NCBI GenBank assembly: GCA_014378065.1
Contig: JACMOK010000014.1
Location: 1 to 64,000, forward strand
Direction of reading: 5' to 3'
From: Flavobacterium sp.
GTDB taxonomy: Bacteria; Bacteroidota; Bacteroidia; Flavobacteriales; Flavobacteriaceae
Length of the DNA stretch: 64,000 bases
Position numbers and translations under genes: made by a program. Each line of letters opens with the position of its first letter. The first letter of the stretch is position 1. Positions 18,210 through 27,034 of this stretch are shown piece by piece. Under the pieces are notes generated by a model that saw only the letters and a program-made list of their open reading frames with translations, searched no databases and had not been told where the DNA came from.

Positions 18210-19745
18210 TCAGCCAAGCCAACCTTCTCTGTCTAAACTGCGATATTGAATCGCTTCGGCGATATGTGCTGCATTAATATCTTCAACACCCTCCAAATCG
18301 GCAATAGTTCTTGAAACTTTAAGAATCCGATCGTAAGCCCGTGCCGATAGATTCAATCGCTCCATTGCCGTTTTTAGCAATTGCAACGAGGACGTATCTA
18401 ACCGACAATATTCTCTAATCAGTTTGCTGCTCATTTGCGCATTGTAATTTACTGTTTCTTTGGCTTCAAAACGAACCGACTGAATTTCCCTAGCTTTAGT
18501 TACCCTTTCGCGAATCGCCTCGCTGCTTTCAGATTTTCGCTCTTCTGATAATTTCTCGAACGGAACGGGCGTCACTTCAATATGGATGTCTATTCGGTCT
18601 AAAAGTGGACCGGATATCTTGCTCAGATACCGATGCATTTCATTGGGCGATGATTTTATTGGGGAATCTGAATTGTTAAAATACCCGCTCGGACTAGGAT
18701 TCATACTTGCCACTAGCATAAACGATGAAGGATAGGTGACGGTAAATTTGGCTCTGGAAATCGTCACTTCCCTGTCTTCTAACGGTTGCCGCATGACCTC
18801 AAGAACATCGCGTTTGAATTCGGGTAATTCGTCTAAAAACAATACTCCGTTGTGCGCCATCGAAATTTCTCCGGGCTGAGGATAACTGCCGCCACCCACC
18901 AAAGCTACATTGGATATCGTGTGGTGCGGACTCCGGAATGGCCGCTGGTTAATTAAGCCAACTTCTTTTAACTTTCCGGCCACACTGTGAATTTTGGTTG
19001 TTTCCAATGCCTCTCGCAATGTCATAGGCGGCAAAATGCTGGGCAGTCGCTTTGCTAACATCGTTTTTCCTGATCCAGGCGGACCTATCAATATTATATT
19101 GTGACCACCCGCTGCCGCAATTTCCATACAACGTTTGATACTTTCCTGACCTTTAACATCGCTAAAATCGTGTTCTGGAAAATCCAAAGTTTTATAAAAC
19201 TCAGCTCGTGTATCAATTAAAGTCGGTTCCAGCATTTTTTTTCCTTCCAAAAAATCAACGACCTGCTGCAGGTTTTCAACGCCATACACTTTCAAATCTG
19301 AAACGATAGCGGCTTCTCTTGCATTTTGTATTGGTAAAAAAAAACCTAAAAAACCTTCTTCTTTGGCCTTGATGGCGATAGGAAGTGCTCCTTTAATGGG
19401 TTGCAAACTGCCGTCGAGCGACAATTCTCCCATAATAATATATTTCTCTATGATCTCACTTTGAATTTGAGATGACCCCAGCAGAATTCCAACAGCTAAG
19501 GTCAAATCGTATGCTGAACCTTCTTTTCTTAAATCGGCAGGCGCCATGTTGATCGTGATTTTCTTTCCGGGCATCGAAAAGCCATTGTTTTTTAATGCGG
19601 CAGCAATGCGATAACTGCTCTCTTTGATGGCGTTGTCGGGCAATCCTACCAAATGGTATCCGATTCCCTTGTCTATATTGACTTCAACGGTAATGGTCGT
19701 GGCTTCGACACCAAAAACGGCGCTTCCAAATACTTTTACTAACAT
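18210..19745 (-). CDS. comM: YifB/ComM-family Mg-chelatase-like AAA ATPase
   Basis: A 511-residue protein: an N-terminal Lon-protease-like fold (residues 1-170), a central AAA module with Walker A GPPGSGKTMLAKRLPS and Walker B LFLDELPEF, and a C-terminal Mg_chelatase_C domain. ComM is a hexameric helicase that promotes branch migration during natural transformation. The frame is open 16 codons further upstream, to 19793. I start at ATG 19745 because MLVKVFGSAVFGVEA is the conserved family N-terminus. Confidence 0.94.
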   Translation of the reverse strand: MLVKVFGSAVFGVEATTITVEVNIDKGIGYHLVGLPDNAIKESSYRIAAALKNNGFSMPGKKITINMAPADLRKEGSAYDLTLAVGILLGSSQIQSEIIEKYIIMGELSLDGSLQPIKGALPIAIKAKEEGFLGFFLPIQNAREAAIVSDLKVYGVENLQQVVDFLEGKKMLEPTLIDTRAEFYKTLDFPEHDFSDVKGQESIKRCMEIAAAGGHNIILIGPPGSGKTMLAKRLPSILPPMTLREALETTKIHSVAGKLKEVGLINQRPFRSPHHTISNVALVGGGSYPQPGEISMAHNGVLFLDELPEFKRDVLEVMRQPLEDREVTISRAKFTVTYPSSFMLVASMNPSPSGYFNNSDSPIKSSPNEMHRYLSKISGPLLDRIDIHIEVTPVPFEKLSEERKSESSEAIRERVTKAREIQSVRFEAKETVNYNAQMSSKLIREYCRLDTSSLQLLKTAMERLNLSARAYDRILKVSRTIADLEGVEDINAAHIAEAIQYRSLDREGWLG

Positions 19746-19841
19746 GGCGTATAATTTTATGAAGTTAAAATTACTAAAAAATAGTACCAACACCGATCAA
19801 ATTAAATTAATTTTGAATGGATAAAACCAATTACAACAAAC

Positions 19842-20219
19842 ATGGGACTATTTAATGCCATTTTAGGCAACGCATCAGAGGTAACTACACAAGACGTTTC
19901 GAAGGAATTTGAACCTATCCTAATTGATGGAGAAGTAATTGAAAAAGCTTACAAACTCATTAAAGACATGTTCATCTTTACAAACAAACGGTTAATTTTG
20001 GTTGAAAAGCAGTTGGTAGGTACAAAGGTGGATTACCTTTCCATTCCTTACACCAACGTGATTAAATTCTCAAAAGAAAGCGCGGGAATATTAGATTTGG
20101 ATGCGGAGCTAAAAATTTGGATCAAAGATGTTGAACTGCCCATTAAAAAACAATTTGGCAAAGGCGGAAACAACATTAATGAAGTGTATCGCATTTTAAG
20201 CCAGCACATTCTAAAATAA
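19842..20219 (+). CDS. Bacterial PH-domain protein (YvbH-like)
   Basis: A 125-residue cytoplasmic protein consisting of one bacterial pleckstrin-homology domain (bPH_1 type). Visible features are MFIFTNKRLILVEKQ, the YLSIPYTNVIKFSKES strand pair, and the C-terminal helix INEVYRILSQHIL. These small proteins form rings of uncertain function. It is a single gene between comM and dsbD, transcribed alone. Confidence 0.82.
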   Translation: MGLFNAILGNASEVTTQDVSKEFEPILIDGEVIEKAYKLIKDMFIFTNKRLILVEKQLVGTKVDYLSIPYTNVIKFSKESAGILDLDAELKIWIKDVELPIKKQFGKGGNNINEVYRILSQHILK

Positions 20220-20254
20220 TTTACTAGAAAACCCCAGCCATTAGATTGGATCTT

Positions 20255-22264
20255 TTATTTTTTTTTAAATTTTGAAATTCCTGTTTTGAGCCAACTTTCG
20301 TATTCGGAAACACCAACATAACTGATTGTAGGTTTTTCTTCATTCAAACTTTTTCCTTTCAAATCGGTCAAAACATACAAAGGTTGGGTGTTTGTGTTGT
20401 ATTTTGTAATCATAAAATCGGTCCACTTGTCACCTATGGTTTCAATTTCCGAGCCTGTAGTTTTTGAAATAAATTGTTTTTCCTTCGGCAAATTCCGTTT
20501 GTCATCTACATGCAAAGAAATCAAAACAAGCTCATTTTTTAATAGCGATAGTACTTTCTCGTCAGCCCATACGTTATTTTCCATTTTTCGGCAATTCACA
20601 CACGCAAATCCGGTAAAATCAAGCATAATAGGCTTATTGACCGATTGGGCGTAAGCTAATCCATTATCGTAATCATCAAAAACTACTAGGCCATGTGGAC
20701 CGATTTTCGCGCCTTCTGGCAAAGCAATGGCAACCGCATTTGTTACAGAACCGCCGAGCCCGAATGGACTTTCACTATATTCCGTTGGCGGCGGAAACGC
20801 ATTGATGATTTTTAATGGCGCTCCCCATAGACCAGGAATCATGTAAATGGTAAACGACAAAGTCAATAATCCCAAAAGCAATCGACCAACAGAAATATGT
20901 GGTGCCGGACTATCGTGTGGCATCTTAATTTTTCCAAAAAGATAGAAGGCTAGCGTTCCAAATATGGCAATCCAAATTGATAGGAAAACTTCTCTCTCGA
21001 GCAAATGCAATTGCAAAACCAAATCTGCATTGGATAAAAATTTGAAAGCCAAGGCCAATTCTAAAAATCCTAAAAAGACTTTTACTGTATTGAGCCAGCC
21101 GCCCGATTTGGGTAATGAATTAAGCCAACCCGGAAACATCGCAAACAACATAAAAGGCAAGGCCAAAGCCAATGAAAATCCGAACATCCCAACAATAGGG
21201 CCTACAACACCGTTAGAAGCCGCCTCGAATAACAAGGTTCCTACTATGGGTCCGGTACAAGAAAAAGAAACGATTGCCAAGGCCAATGCCATAAATAAAA
21301 TACCCGCTATTCCTCCCCTGTCGGCTTGCTTATCGACTTTATTTGCCCACGAATTGGGCAGCATTATTTCGAACGCACCTAAAAAAGAAGCTGCAAAAAA
21401 CACAAGTAAAATAAAAAACACGATGTTAAACCAAACATTTGTAGCCAAGCTATTTAACGCATCGGCACCAAAAATCCATGACACTAAAAAACCGAGGACA
21501 ACATAAATAATGATGATACAAATTCCGTAAGTAATGGCGTTCCGGATTCCCTGCGCTTTAGTTTTACTCTGTTTGGTAAAAAAACTGACCGTCATCGGAA
21601 TTAAAGGAAAAACACAAGGTGTCAATAAAGCCGCAAATCCTGATAAGAAAGCGATAAAAAATACCGACCATAAACTTCTTTTGGGCTGAGGCTTAATTGG
21701 TTTAGAGATTATAACCGGTGCCGCTGAAACCATTTCGGTCTTTAGTTGAGGAGTGGAAACCATCAGATTTACTTTTGCAGTATCCGCTGCAGGGACCACC
21801 AGCGGCGTTTTTGAGACGGCAGGAAGTAAAAAAGTAAACTGTTTCTCAGCGTTGATGCAACTTTGCCTGCACACCTGATAATTAAGCGCAACCGCGATAT
21901 TTTTAAGCTTTGAATTGACAATCGCAATTTCCTGACGGATTTCGGCTTTCCCTTCAAAATAAGTTTCATTGACTTCAAAGACGTCATTATAGGCGGTTTT
22001 GGTTTTTCCTTCTACCGCTTTTCCTATCAAATTAAAATTTCCGCTTTGGTTTTTAAAAATCAACTCCAGTGGTAAAGGTCCGCCATCGGGTGTGAATTGC
22101 GAATAGACATGCCATTCGTTTTCAATGGTTCCTTCAAAAATCAAGATATAATTCGTCTCTGATTTTTTTTCTATTTTGGTTCTCCATTTTACAGGTTCAA
22201 GAATTTGAGCATAGCTGCCAGCAAAAGTCAAAAAAGCAAAGAGTAGGAAAATTTTTTTATTCAT
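20255..22264 (-). CDS. dsbD: Thiol:disulfide interchange protein DsbD
   Basis: A 669-residue protein with a signal peptide (cleavage after AGSYAQ). The N-terminal DsbD-alpha domain (about 20-160) carries a cysteine pair in YQVCRQSC. The CcdA-like membrane domain (about 195-480, eight helices) has the cysteine motifs LLTPCVFPLIP and FSCTGPIVG. The C-terminal thioredoxin-like domain has CVNC in GFACVNCRKME. It carries electrons from cytoplasmic thioredoxin to the periplasm. It is translationally coupled to tilS: the tilS stop and this start share a TAATG junction. Confidence 0.94.
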   Translation of the reverse strand: MNKKIFLLFAFLTFAGSYAQILEPVKWRTKIEKKSETNYILIFEGTIENEWHVYSQFTPDGGPLPLELIFKNQSGNFNLIGKAVEGKTKTAYNDVFEVNETYFEGKAEIRQEIAIVNSKLKNIAVALNYQVCRQSCINAEKQFTFLLPAVSKTPLVVPAADTAKVNLMVSTPQLKTEMVSAAPVIISKPIKPQPKRSLWSVFFIAFLSGFAALLTPCVFPLIPMTVSFFTKQSKTKAQGIRNAITYGICIIIIYVVLGFLVSWIFGADALNSLATNVWFNIVFFILLVFFAASFLGAFEIMLPNSWANKVDKQADRGGIAGILFMALALAIVSFSCTGPIVGTLLFEAASNGVVGPIVGMFGFSLALALPFMLFAMFPGWLNSLPKSGGWLNTVKVFLGFLELALAFKFLSNADLVLQLHLLEREVFLSIWIAIFGTLAFYLFGKIKMPHDSPAPHISVGRLLLGLLTLSFTIYMIPGLWGAPLKIINAFPPPTEYSESPFGLGGSVTNAVAIALPEGAKIGPHGLVVFDDYDNGLAYAQSVNKPIMLDFTGFACVNCRKMENNVWADEKVLSLLKNELVLISLHVDDKRNLPKEKQFISKTTGSEIETIGDKWTDFMITKYNTNTQPLYVLTDLKGKSLNEEKPTISYVGVSEYESWLKTGISKFKKK

Positions 22265-23580
22265 TACAGTAAATCTATTTTGAGAATATGTTGTGTTGTT
22301 TTTTCTATCTTACTGCGTTCATCCTGTCGAATCCCAACAATCCAAACAATTTGATTTCCGCTGCATAAAAGCCAAGTATTTTCCTTTTCTAATAAAGATA
22401 ATTTCTCATCCTTAAAAAATTTACTTACCTTCTTAGATTGGCCGTTCATTCCCAGAGGATGAAATGAGTTTCCCTTTTTCCAACGACGCAATTGTAACGG
22501 AAAAATAAGTTTGTCTTCATCAACAAAGATAGTAGATTTCGAAACAGTCGAAATGTCATCTACGTTACAAAACGTCATTTTTAAGGGGAAATTAACTTCT
22601 TTTTGATTTTCTGCTATTGTGTATTCTTTATCATTGTTGTTTGGTGCAATCCGACTTACAATCAAAAAGTTTCTGTTTTTAAGCAATCTGTAATTTGGTG
22701 AAAAAATTTGCTTTCCCGACTGGCTTTCCACTAAATCATAAATGGCCGCCCAGTCCGAAAACGCATATTCTCTCAGCCAATGGTACAAATACGATTTGTA
22801 ATTGGTTAACTGTTTGAGTTTTTTTAAGTTGAAATGAATTTCATCATTTGCTTCCTGAGCCACTTGCTGGTAAATCATAATCGAAGCGTCTTCTACCATC
22901 GTTTGGGCTTCTTTGAGATACGATTGGGTTTTTTTAAAATTTTCGAGAAAGTCTGGATTCAGTCCTTGTAAAACTGGAACCAATTGGTGCCTAATTTTAT
23001 TGCGCAAATAATAGTCAGATGCATTGCTGCTGTCTTCGCGCCATAGCAGCTGATTTTGTTTCGCATAGGCTTCAATTTCGGCTCTTGAAAACGGTAAAAG
23101 CGGACGGATTACCTGCTCGTTTTGTTGCGGAATTCCTGTCAATCCATCCAAACCGGTGCCTCGTGAAAGATGGATAAAAAAAGTTTCCAGATTATCATCG
23201 GCGTGGTGAGCCGTTAAAAGGAAATCGTAATTTTCGTCGGCCAACAATTCATAGAACCAATTATAACGCAATTCTCTGGCCGCAACTTGAGTCGAGAGTT
23301 TGTAATCTTGAGCAAACGCCTTGGTGTCAAACTGGGTGGTAAAAAGCTTAATTTCATTTGTGTCGGCGTAGCTTTGAACGAACTGTTGATCGTCAAAACT
23401 TTCCATGTCGCGCAGTTGAAAATTGCAATGAGCGAGCGCAATGTCGTAATGCAATTTTTGGAATAAGTCAACCATCACCACGCTATCTATTCCGCCGCTT
23501 AAAGCCAACAACAACTTTTTTCCGTTTAAAAAAGGAAAATGTTCGTTAAGGTGCTTTTGAAATTTATGCTGCATTTTCAA
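22264..23580 (-). CDS. tilS: tRNA(Ile)-lysidine synthase
   Basis: A 438-residue enzyme that converts the wobble cytidine of tRNA-Ile(CAU) to lysidine, preventing misreading of Met codons. The ATP-pyrophosphatase PP-loop SGGIDS is at 28-33, LLTAHHADDNLETF follows, and TilS-specific regions extend to the C-terminus. It lies 21 bp after pabB and shares its stop with the dsbD start, so pabB-tilS-dsbD looks like one operon. Two close Met codons exist (1 and 3); either could be the start. Confidence 0.95.
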   Translation of the reverse strand: MKMQHKFQKHLNEHFPFLNGKKLLLALSGGIDSVVMVDLFQKLHYDIALAHCNFQLRDMESFDDQQFVQSYADTNEIKLFTTQFDTKAFAQDYKLSTQVAARELRYNWFYELLADENYDFLLTAHHADDNLETFFIHLSRGTGLDGLTGIPQQNEQVIRPLLPFSRAEIEAYAKQNQLLWREDSSNASDYYLRNKIRHQLVPVLQGLNPDFLENFKKTQSYLKEAQTMVEDASIMIYQQVAQEANDEIHFNLKKLKQLTNYKSYLYHWLREYAFSDWAAIYDLVESQSGKQIFSPNYRLLKNRNFLIVSRIAPNNNDKEYTIAENQKEVNFPLKMTFCNVDDISTVSKSTIFVDEDKLIFPLQLRRWKKGNSFHPLGMNGQSKKVSKFFKDEKLSLLEKENTWLLCSGNQIVWIVGIRQDERSKIEKTTQHILKIDLL

Positions 23581-23601
23581 AAGTAACCATTTCCATCCAA
23601 T

Positions 23602-24909
23602 TTATCCCAATACGTCTAGCATCGCTTTGGCTTTAAGCAAACATTCTTGATATTCTTTTTCAGGATCAGACAGCGAGGTAATGGCACTGCCCACAGAAAA
23701 GGAAACATATTGCTTTTCTTGATTGTATAAAATACTTCTAATCACAACATTAAAATCAAAATCGTTGTTTGGCTTAATATATCCCACCGCACCGCTATAA
23801 AGTCCGCGTTTGGTTTCTTCTAACTTTTCGATGATTTTAATTGCAGCAATTTTCGGAGCGCCTGTCATGCTTCCCATTGGAAATGTGGTCCGAATCGCTT
23901 CCAAAATGTTGAATTTGGAATCTAGTTTAGAAGTAATGGTGGAAATCATTTGATGCACCTGCAGAAAAGAATAAATACCGCACAGTTCGGCTACTTTTAC
24001 GCTGCCCTTTTGGGCGGTTTTTGACAAATCGTTGCGAACCAAATCAGTAATCATAATATTTTCGGAACGCTCTTTAGGATCAAGTGCCAAGGCAAATTTT
24101 GACCTTTCATCTTTTACCGAATCCAAAAATCGAGGTGCAGTTCCTTTGATAGGCTGCGAAATTAAGCGTTCTCGTTCTTTCTTTAAATAACGTTCTGGCG
24201 AAGCGGAAAGTAAAAATTGGGTGTTATTCTTAAAAAAAACAGCGAAAGGTGGTTTGGAGATGTCATTGAGTTTCAGAAATTTTTCGAGTGGGTTGATCGT
24301 CGCATTTGTCGCAAAAAATTCCATACAAAAATTGGCTTCATACAAGTCACCGCGATGAATGTGCTGGAGCATCTGGTTGACTTTTTCAATATAATTTTCT
24401 TTTGAAATTCGTTGCGCAATAGGTATAGGTTCGCTGGCAGATTTAGAATACTGTACTGCTGTAATTGCCTCAAAATCAATTGAAACTTCGTCATCGCAAA
24501 CGTTCAAATACTGAATTTCCAATTGATTACCTTTTAACAAAAACAGTTTTCTGGGTTGGAAGAAAAACAAATCAGGAAAATGCAATCCGTCAAAATTATT
24601 GGAAGAAAGCGGTTCAACATCATTTTTTAAATCATAAGACAAATAACCGAAAAGCCAGTCGGCAGTCGTTTGCTGGTATTGCTTTAAATTTTCAAAAGCA
24701 TTTTGGTAATCGGTTTTCAATGAGGTGAAGGCATCTACTGCCAATACCAAATCGAAATCACTATAAATTTGTTCGTTGTCGTTGCTGTCAAGGAAAACAA
24801 TTTCTCGAAAAGATTGCGACCAAACTAAAAGCTGTTGTTTAAAATGTATGGGATTGTCAATAATCTTATGAATGGAAGTTCTCAAAAATGTAGTTTTTAT
24901 GGACTTCAA
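23602..24909 (-). CDS. pabB: Aminodeoxychorismate synthase component I (PabB)
   Basis: A 435-residue chorismate-binding enzyme, homologous to TrpE but of the PabB/anthranilate synthase I-like type, for p-aminobenzoate and folate synthesis. Motifs: GDLYEANFCMEF, LSASPERYL, ISQPIKGTAPR, SENIMITDLVRNDLS and FPMGSMTGAPK. Against the trp operon's TrpE it lacks the LLES feedback box, and the lysine in PIKGT is typical of PabB. No pabA or pabC is in the window, so the glutaminase partner may be TrpG (inference). First gene of a pabB-tilS-dsbD run. Confidence 0.9.
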   Translation of the reverse strand: MKSIKTTFLRTSIHKIIDNPIHFKQQLLVWSQSFREIVFLDSNDNEQIYSDFDLVLAVDAFTSLKTDYQNAFENLKQYQQTTADWLFGYLSYDLKNDVEPLSSNNFDGLHFPDLFFFQPRKLFLLKGNQLEIQYLNVCDDEVSIDFEAITAVQYSKSASEPIPIAQRISKENYIEKVNQMLQHIHRGDLYEANFCMEFFATNATINPLEKFLKLNDISKPPFAVFFKNNTQFLLSASPERYLKKERERLISQPIKGTAPRFLDSVKDERSKFALALDPKERSENIMITDLVRNDLSKTAQKGSVKVAELCGIYSFLQVHQMISTITSKLDSKFNILEAIRTTFPMGSMTGAPKIAAIKIIEKLEETKRGLYSGAVGYIKPNNDFDFNVVIRSILYNQEKQYVSFSVGSAITSLSDPEKEYQECLLKAKAMLDVLG

Positions 24910-25087
24910 AATTACAATAAAAATGCTTATTTACTGCAGGTTTAAAATATTTGCAAGCCACATCAATCTGTTGGCCTATTAAAATTAAATTTCTCATTGT
25001 TAGGCAAGTATGTAATTTTATTGCTAAATTTAAGCAACCAACCATTAAATTAAATTTATAAAAATTACCACTATCACTATCCGAACT

Positions 25088-25432
25088 ATGATTGGACTGC
25101 TGCTGCTTTTCGCTTCAGTTAGTTTTTTTTTAAAACTGGTTCCGGAACCTGTCTCTACCGGGGATTTTAAAGCTTTTCAGGTGGGCCTGGTAGCTTCGAC
25201 TTACTTGATGCCTTTGGCTAAGGCCATAGAATTATTTTGCGGATTGGCCTATGTTGTAGGCCATTATGTTGCTTTAGCCAATATTGTAATACTGCCTGTA
25301 ACCTTAAATATTCTATTGATCAATATTTTTCTTTCTCCAGAAAACCTTCCTATTGAACTATTTGTTTTTTTAGGCAATTTATTTTTAATTTATCGCTATT
25401 GGGACAACTATAAATCTTTGTTCCGACCTTAA
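25088..25432 (+). CDS. DoxX-like small membrane protein
   Basis: A 114-residue protein with about four membrane helices and a DoxX-like layout (LLLLFASVSFFLKL, then GLVASTYLMPLAKAIELFCGLAYVVG, then two further helices). The function of the family in bacteria is unclear. The annotated ATG may be too late: the same frame stays open back to an ATT at 25049, and the extra codons read KFIKITTITIRT, which resembles the normal N-terminus of these proteins. A non-AUG start at 25049 is therefore possible. Confidence 0.75.
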   Translation: MIGLLLLFASVSFFLKLVPEPVSTGDFKAFQVGLVASTYLMPLAKAIELFCGLAYVVGHYVALANIVILPVTLNILLINIFLSPENLPIELFVFLGNLFLIYRYWDNYKSLFRP

Positions 25433-25464
25433 AAAAAACCCGTTCTAGTGACGGGCTTTTTTTT
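25431..25464. terminator. Bidirectional intrinsic terminator between the doxX-like gene and lpd
   Basis: AAAACCCGT and ACGGGCTTTT pair across a 7-nt loop (one bulged base), with A and T runs on both flanks. It separates two convergent genes. Confidence 0.8.
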
Positions 25465-25482
25465 AAATCTTAGCATTTCATT

Positions 25483-26886
25483 TTAAACATGCAATGCTCT
25501 ATTATCAGTGGCTGCCAATGCCGCTTCTTTTATGGCTTCGGCAAAGGTGGGATGGGCATGACTCATTCGGGAAATATCTTCTGCGGATGCTCTGAATTCC
25601 ATTGCGGTAACCGCTTCAGCAATCAAATCGGCACAACGTGCGCCAATCATGTGAATGCCCAACACCTCATCGGTTTTGGCATCAGCGAGTATTTTCACAA
25701 AACCGTCTAAATCGCCACTGGCTCTGGCACGACCCAAAGCTTTAAACGGAAAACTGCCCGATTTGAATTCAATTCCCGATGCTTTTAACTGCTCCTCGGT
25801 CTGACCAACAGCAGCCACTTCTGGCCAAGTGTAAACCACACCAGGGATGAGATTGTAATTGATATGCGGTTTTTGTCCGGCTAAAATTTCGGCTACCATG
25901 ACCCCTTCTTCTTCTGCTTTGTGCGCCAACATTGCACCGCGAACAACATCGCCGATAGCATAAATATTTGGAATATTGGTCTGCAAGTGAGCATCGACCT
26001 CAATCTGGCCTTTCTCATTCAGTTTTACGCCCGCTTTATCGGCGTTCAAATTGTCAGTGTAAGGTCGGCGACCTACAGCCACCAAGGCATAATCGCCCTC
26101 TAAGGTGATGGTGTCGCCTTTAGGGGTTTCAGCGGCAATCACTACGATATTGTCTTTTCTTTCCACCGATTTTACTTTATGCGAAACATAAAATTTCATG
26201 CCTTGCTTTTTGAGTACTTTGGTGAATTCTTTAGATAAGGAACTGTCCATTCCGGGAATGATGCGGTCCATAAACTCGACCACAGAAACTTCAGCACCCA
26301 ATCTCAAATACACTTGGCCCAACTCGATTCCGATAACACCGCCACCAATGATGATGAGATGTTTGGGGATTTCTTTCAATTTTAAAGCTTCGGTAGAAGT
26401 GATGATTCTTTCTTTATCAATTTGGATGAAAGGAAGCGATGCCGGTTTGGAGCCGGTGGCGATAATGATATTTTTGGATTCGATGGTTTCGGAAGTTCCA
26501 TCGGCTTTGGCGATGACTACGTGCGTCGCATCAACAAAAGAACCAATTCCTTTAAAAACGGTGATTTTATTTTTATCCATTAAAAAATTTATGCCTCCCA
26601 CCGTCTGATCTACCACCGCTTGCTTTCGCTCGATCATTTTCTCAAGGTTTACTTTTACTTCACCGGTAATTTCGATACCATTTTCTTCAAAATGTTTGAT
26701 ATCTGCAAAATGATGAGACGATGACAATAAAGCTTTGGATGGAATACATCCCACATTAAGACAAGTCCCGCCAAGTGAATCGTATTTTTCAATAATGGCG
26801 GTTTTAAAACCCAACTGGGCGCAACGGATGGCCGACACATATCCGCCGGGACCAGAACCTATAATGACTACGTCAAATGAACTCAT
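25483..26886 (-). CDS. lpdA: Dihydrolipoyl dehydrogenase (E3)
   Basis: A 467-residue FAD-dependent oxidoreductase that reoxidises the lipoyl arm of 2-oxoacid dehydrogenase and glycine cleavage complexes. Visible: FAD-binding GSGPGGYVSAIRCAQLG near the start, the redox disulfide in GGTCLNVGCIPSKALL (about residues 39-54), NAD-binding GGGVIGIELG, and the C-terminal catalytic His-Glu pair in HAHPTFAEA. It is a single gene with its own promoter-like box and a shared terminator. No complex partners are adjacent. Confidence 0.96.
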   Translation of the reverse strand: MSSFDVVIIGSGPGGYVSAIRCAQLGFKTAIIEKYDSLGGTCLNVGCIPSKALLSSSHHFADIKHFEENGIEITGEVKVNLEKMIERKQAVVDQTVGGINFLMDKNKITVFKGIGSFVDATHVVIAKADGTSETIESKNIIIATGSKPASLPFIQIDKERIITSTEALKLKEIPKHLIIIGGGVIGIELGQVYLRLGAEVSVVEFMDRIIPGMDSSLSKEFTKVLKKQGMKFYVSHKVKSVERKDNIVVIAAETPKGDTITLEGDYALVAVGRRPYTDNLNADKAGVKLNEKGQIEVDAHLQTNIPNIYAIGDVVRGAMLAHKAEEEGVMVAEILAGQKPHINYNLIPGVVYTWPEVAAVGQTEEQLKASGIEFKSGSFPFKALGRARASGDLDGFVKILADAKTDEVLGIHMIGARCADLIAEAVTAMEFRASAEDISRMSHAHPTFAEAIKEAALAATDNRALHV

Positions 26887-26911
26887 AGTTTTTGTTTTAA
26901 AAATTGTTGCA

Positions 26912-26919
26912 CAAAATTA
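26912..26919 (-). promoter_or_regulatory. Predicted lpd promoter box (TAATTTTG on the minus strand)
   Basis: CAAAATTA on the plus strand reads TAATTTTG on the minus strand, matching TAnnTTTG, 26 bp upstream of the lpd start codon. Confidence 0.45.
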
Positions 26920-27034
26920 GGCAATTTGTTTGGAAGAATGGTAACTGATGATTGCGGATAATAATTTATGTTCTTTCAAAAATGACTGTTATTCAGTATA
27001 AAGCATTAAATTCGCCTTAGGTAAAAACTTTCTC

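Noticed and set aside
20964..21506. A 180-codon plus-strand frame opposite dsbD
   Set aside because: It lies wholly antisense to the clear DsbD membrane domain, and its lysine-alanine-asparagine-rich composition is a by-product of the opposite hydrophobic codons.
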